Below, one piece after another: positions 5,403 through 6,461 of a stretch of DNA of 6,461 nt (the first letter of the stretch is position 1; each line of letters opens with the position of its first letter). The notes under the pieces are model-generated. The model was not told the origin of the DNA. It did no database searches and saw nothing but the letters and a program-made list of their open reading frames with translations. The position numbers and the translations under genes are program-made. The stretch comes from JAFARE01 sp035566535 (GTDB lineage Bacteria; Chloroflexota; Dormibacteria; Aeolococcales; Aeolococcaceae), in the NCBI GenBank assembly GCA_035566535.1, contig DATMRA010000221.1, positions 1-6,461 of the forward strand, read 5' to 3'.

Positions 5403-6461
5403 TTAGGCGTTCTGCTGCTCGACAGAATAAGCCTCGAGGATGTCTCCTTCCGCAAAATCGTTGAAATCCGCCAGCGTGATGCCGCAGTCGTAGCCGCGCG
5501 CCACCTCGCGGACGTCGTCCTTGAACCGCTTCAGGTCGGCGATGCGGCTGCGAGCCACCTCTTTGCCGGCGCGCAGCACGCGGCAGACCGCATTGCGAGT
5601 GATGCGACCGTCGATGACGTGGGATCCCGCAATCGCGGGCTTGCCGTCGACGGTGAAGATGCGGCGAACCTCGGCGCGGCCCTGGAAGACCTCGACCATG
5701 GTTGGCTCGTACATGCCCTTGATGGCCTTCTCAATGTCGTCCGTCACCTGGTACACGACGTCGTAGAAGCGGACATCCACGCCCTGCTCCTCGGCGGCGG
5801 CACGGGCATGGTCGTCGGGGCGGACGTTGAAGCCGATCACGATGGCATCGGTGACCGCGGCCAGGTTCACGTCTGATTCGCTGACCGGGCCGACGCCGTC
5901 GGCGACTACCTTGATCTTCACCGACGGGTCTTCGATCTTGGCCACTTGGCCGCGCAGCGCCTCCAGCGAACCGTTCGCCTCTGCCTTCAGCACCAGGTTG
6001 AGCGCCTTCAGATTGCCGTCGGTCACCTGGGACGCCAGGTCGGCAAGGGTGATGCGGCGTACCGGCTGTTCCTGCCTCCGGCGCTGCAGCAGCGACCGCT
6101 CCTCGGCCAGAACCCGTGCCTGCCGCTCGGTCTCGGTCACCTGGAAGACCTCGCCGGCGACGACGACGTCGGAGATGCCGGTGATCACGCTGGGCATGCT
6201 GGGTCCGGCTTCCTTGACGCGATGCCCGGCGTCGTCGATGAGCGCGCGCACGCGGCCGTACGCGGCGCCGGCCACGATGTGGTCGCCCACACGCAGCGTT
6301 CCGTCCTGCACCAGGACGGTCGCGATGGGGCCGCGACCGCGCTCCAGGTACGAGTCGATCACGGTCCCAACCGCAGGACGGTTGGGGTTCGCCTTCGGTT
6401 GCACGTAGACGTCGGCGGTGAGGAGCACGATGTCGAGGAGGTCGTCGATTCCCACTCCGGT
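5403..6461 (-). CDS. infB: Translation initiation factor IF-2, C-terminal part, 5' end outside the window
   Basis: IF-2 is the GTPase that places initiator fMet-tRNA on the 30S subunit and promotes 50S joining. About 353 residues are visible, ending at TAA (5403-5405). The first residues, TGVGIDDLLDIVLL, are the end of the G domain just after the G5 motif, so the GTP-binding motifs and the N-terminal region lie off the right edge. The GTG at 6453-6455 is an internal valine, not a start. Next come domain II (PAVGTVIDSYLERGRGPIA, about 28-115), domain III (LNLVLKAEANGSLEALRGQV, about 150-235) and the C-terminal C2 domain that binds fMet-tRNA (EVFQGRAEVRRIF through RGYDCGITLADFNDFAEGD, about 255-345). 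No disruption is seen. It is followed by rbfA after 20 bases. Confidence 0.98.
   Translation of the reverse strand, partial: TGVGIDDLLDIVLLTADVYVQPKANPNRPAVGTVIDSYLERGRGPIATVLVQDGTLRVGDHIVAGAAYGRVRALIDDAGHRVKEAGPSMPSVITGISDVVVAGEVFQVTETERQARVLAEERSLLQRRRQEQPVRRITLADLASQVTDGNLKALNLVLKAEANGSLEALRGQVAKIEDPSVKIKVVADGVGPVSESDVNLAAVTDAIVIGFNVRPDDHARAAAEEQGVDVRFYDVVYQVTDDIEKAIKGMYEPTMVEVFQGRAEVRRIFTVDGKPAIAGSHVIDGRITRNAVCRVLRAGKEVARSRIADLKRFKDDVREVARGYDCGITLADFNDFAEGDILEAYSVEQQNA

Noticed and set aside
6453..6455. GTG as the start of the infB reading frame
   Set aside because: The frame stays open to the window edge, and the residues before it (TG) continue the IF-2 sequence TGVGIDDLL, so this is an internal valine.
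1..6461. A new defence, mobile or biosynthetic system
   Set aside because: Apart from the lipid kinase, every gene belongs to the conserved translation and RNA-turnover cluster. I see no repeats, integrase, transposase or foreign-looking composition.

Overview
The window is a stretch of a conserved bacterial translation and RNA-metabolism gene cluster, with every supported gene on the minus strand. In transcription order, from high to low coordinates, it reads infB (3' part), rbfA, nrnA-type DHH phosphoesterase, truB, ribF, a diacylglycerol-kinase-like lipid kinase, rpsO, and pnp (5' part). The DNA is clearly GC-rich, and many codons end in G or C. The order infB-rbfA-DHH-truB-ribF-rpsO-pnp is widespread in bacteria, especially Gram-positive-like (Terrabacteria) lineages. 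A lipid kinase between ribF and rpsO is not part of the textbook order. High GC, frequent GTG starts and protein style suggest a Chloroflexota/Dormibacterota-like or actinobacterium-like organism, but this placement is tentative.

Layout: 5403-6461 is the C-terminal part of translation initiation factor IF-2. After a 20-base gap comes rbfA (4954-5382), then four tightly packed genes. The rbfA/nrnA junction is an ATGA overlap, nrnA/truB a GTGA overlap, truB/ribF an abutting TGA-GTG, and ribF/lipid kinase another GTGA overlap. A 41-base gap holding a short GC-rich hairpin precedes rpsO (830-1096, GTG start). A 266-base non-coding spacer (564-829) separates rpsO from pnp, which starts with ATG at 561-563 behind a strong GAGGAG ribosome-binding site and runs off the left edge.

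Functionally, IF-2 (initiation), RbfA (30S maturation), TruB (tRNA pseudouridine 55) and S15 (early 30S assembly protein) build and run the translation machinery. PNPase and the NrnA-like enzyme degrade RNA and its short end products. RibF makes FMN and FAD. The lipid kinase would act in membrane lipid recycling and has no obvious mechanistic link to the others.

I see no mobile element, CRISPR array, tRNA, rRNA or convincing intrinsic terminator. This is essentially an ordinary housekeeping region. The points worth a second look are the lipid kinase position, the chain of coupled starts with poor Shine-Dalgarno sequences, and possible RNA structure before rpsO and before pnp.
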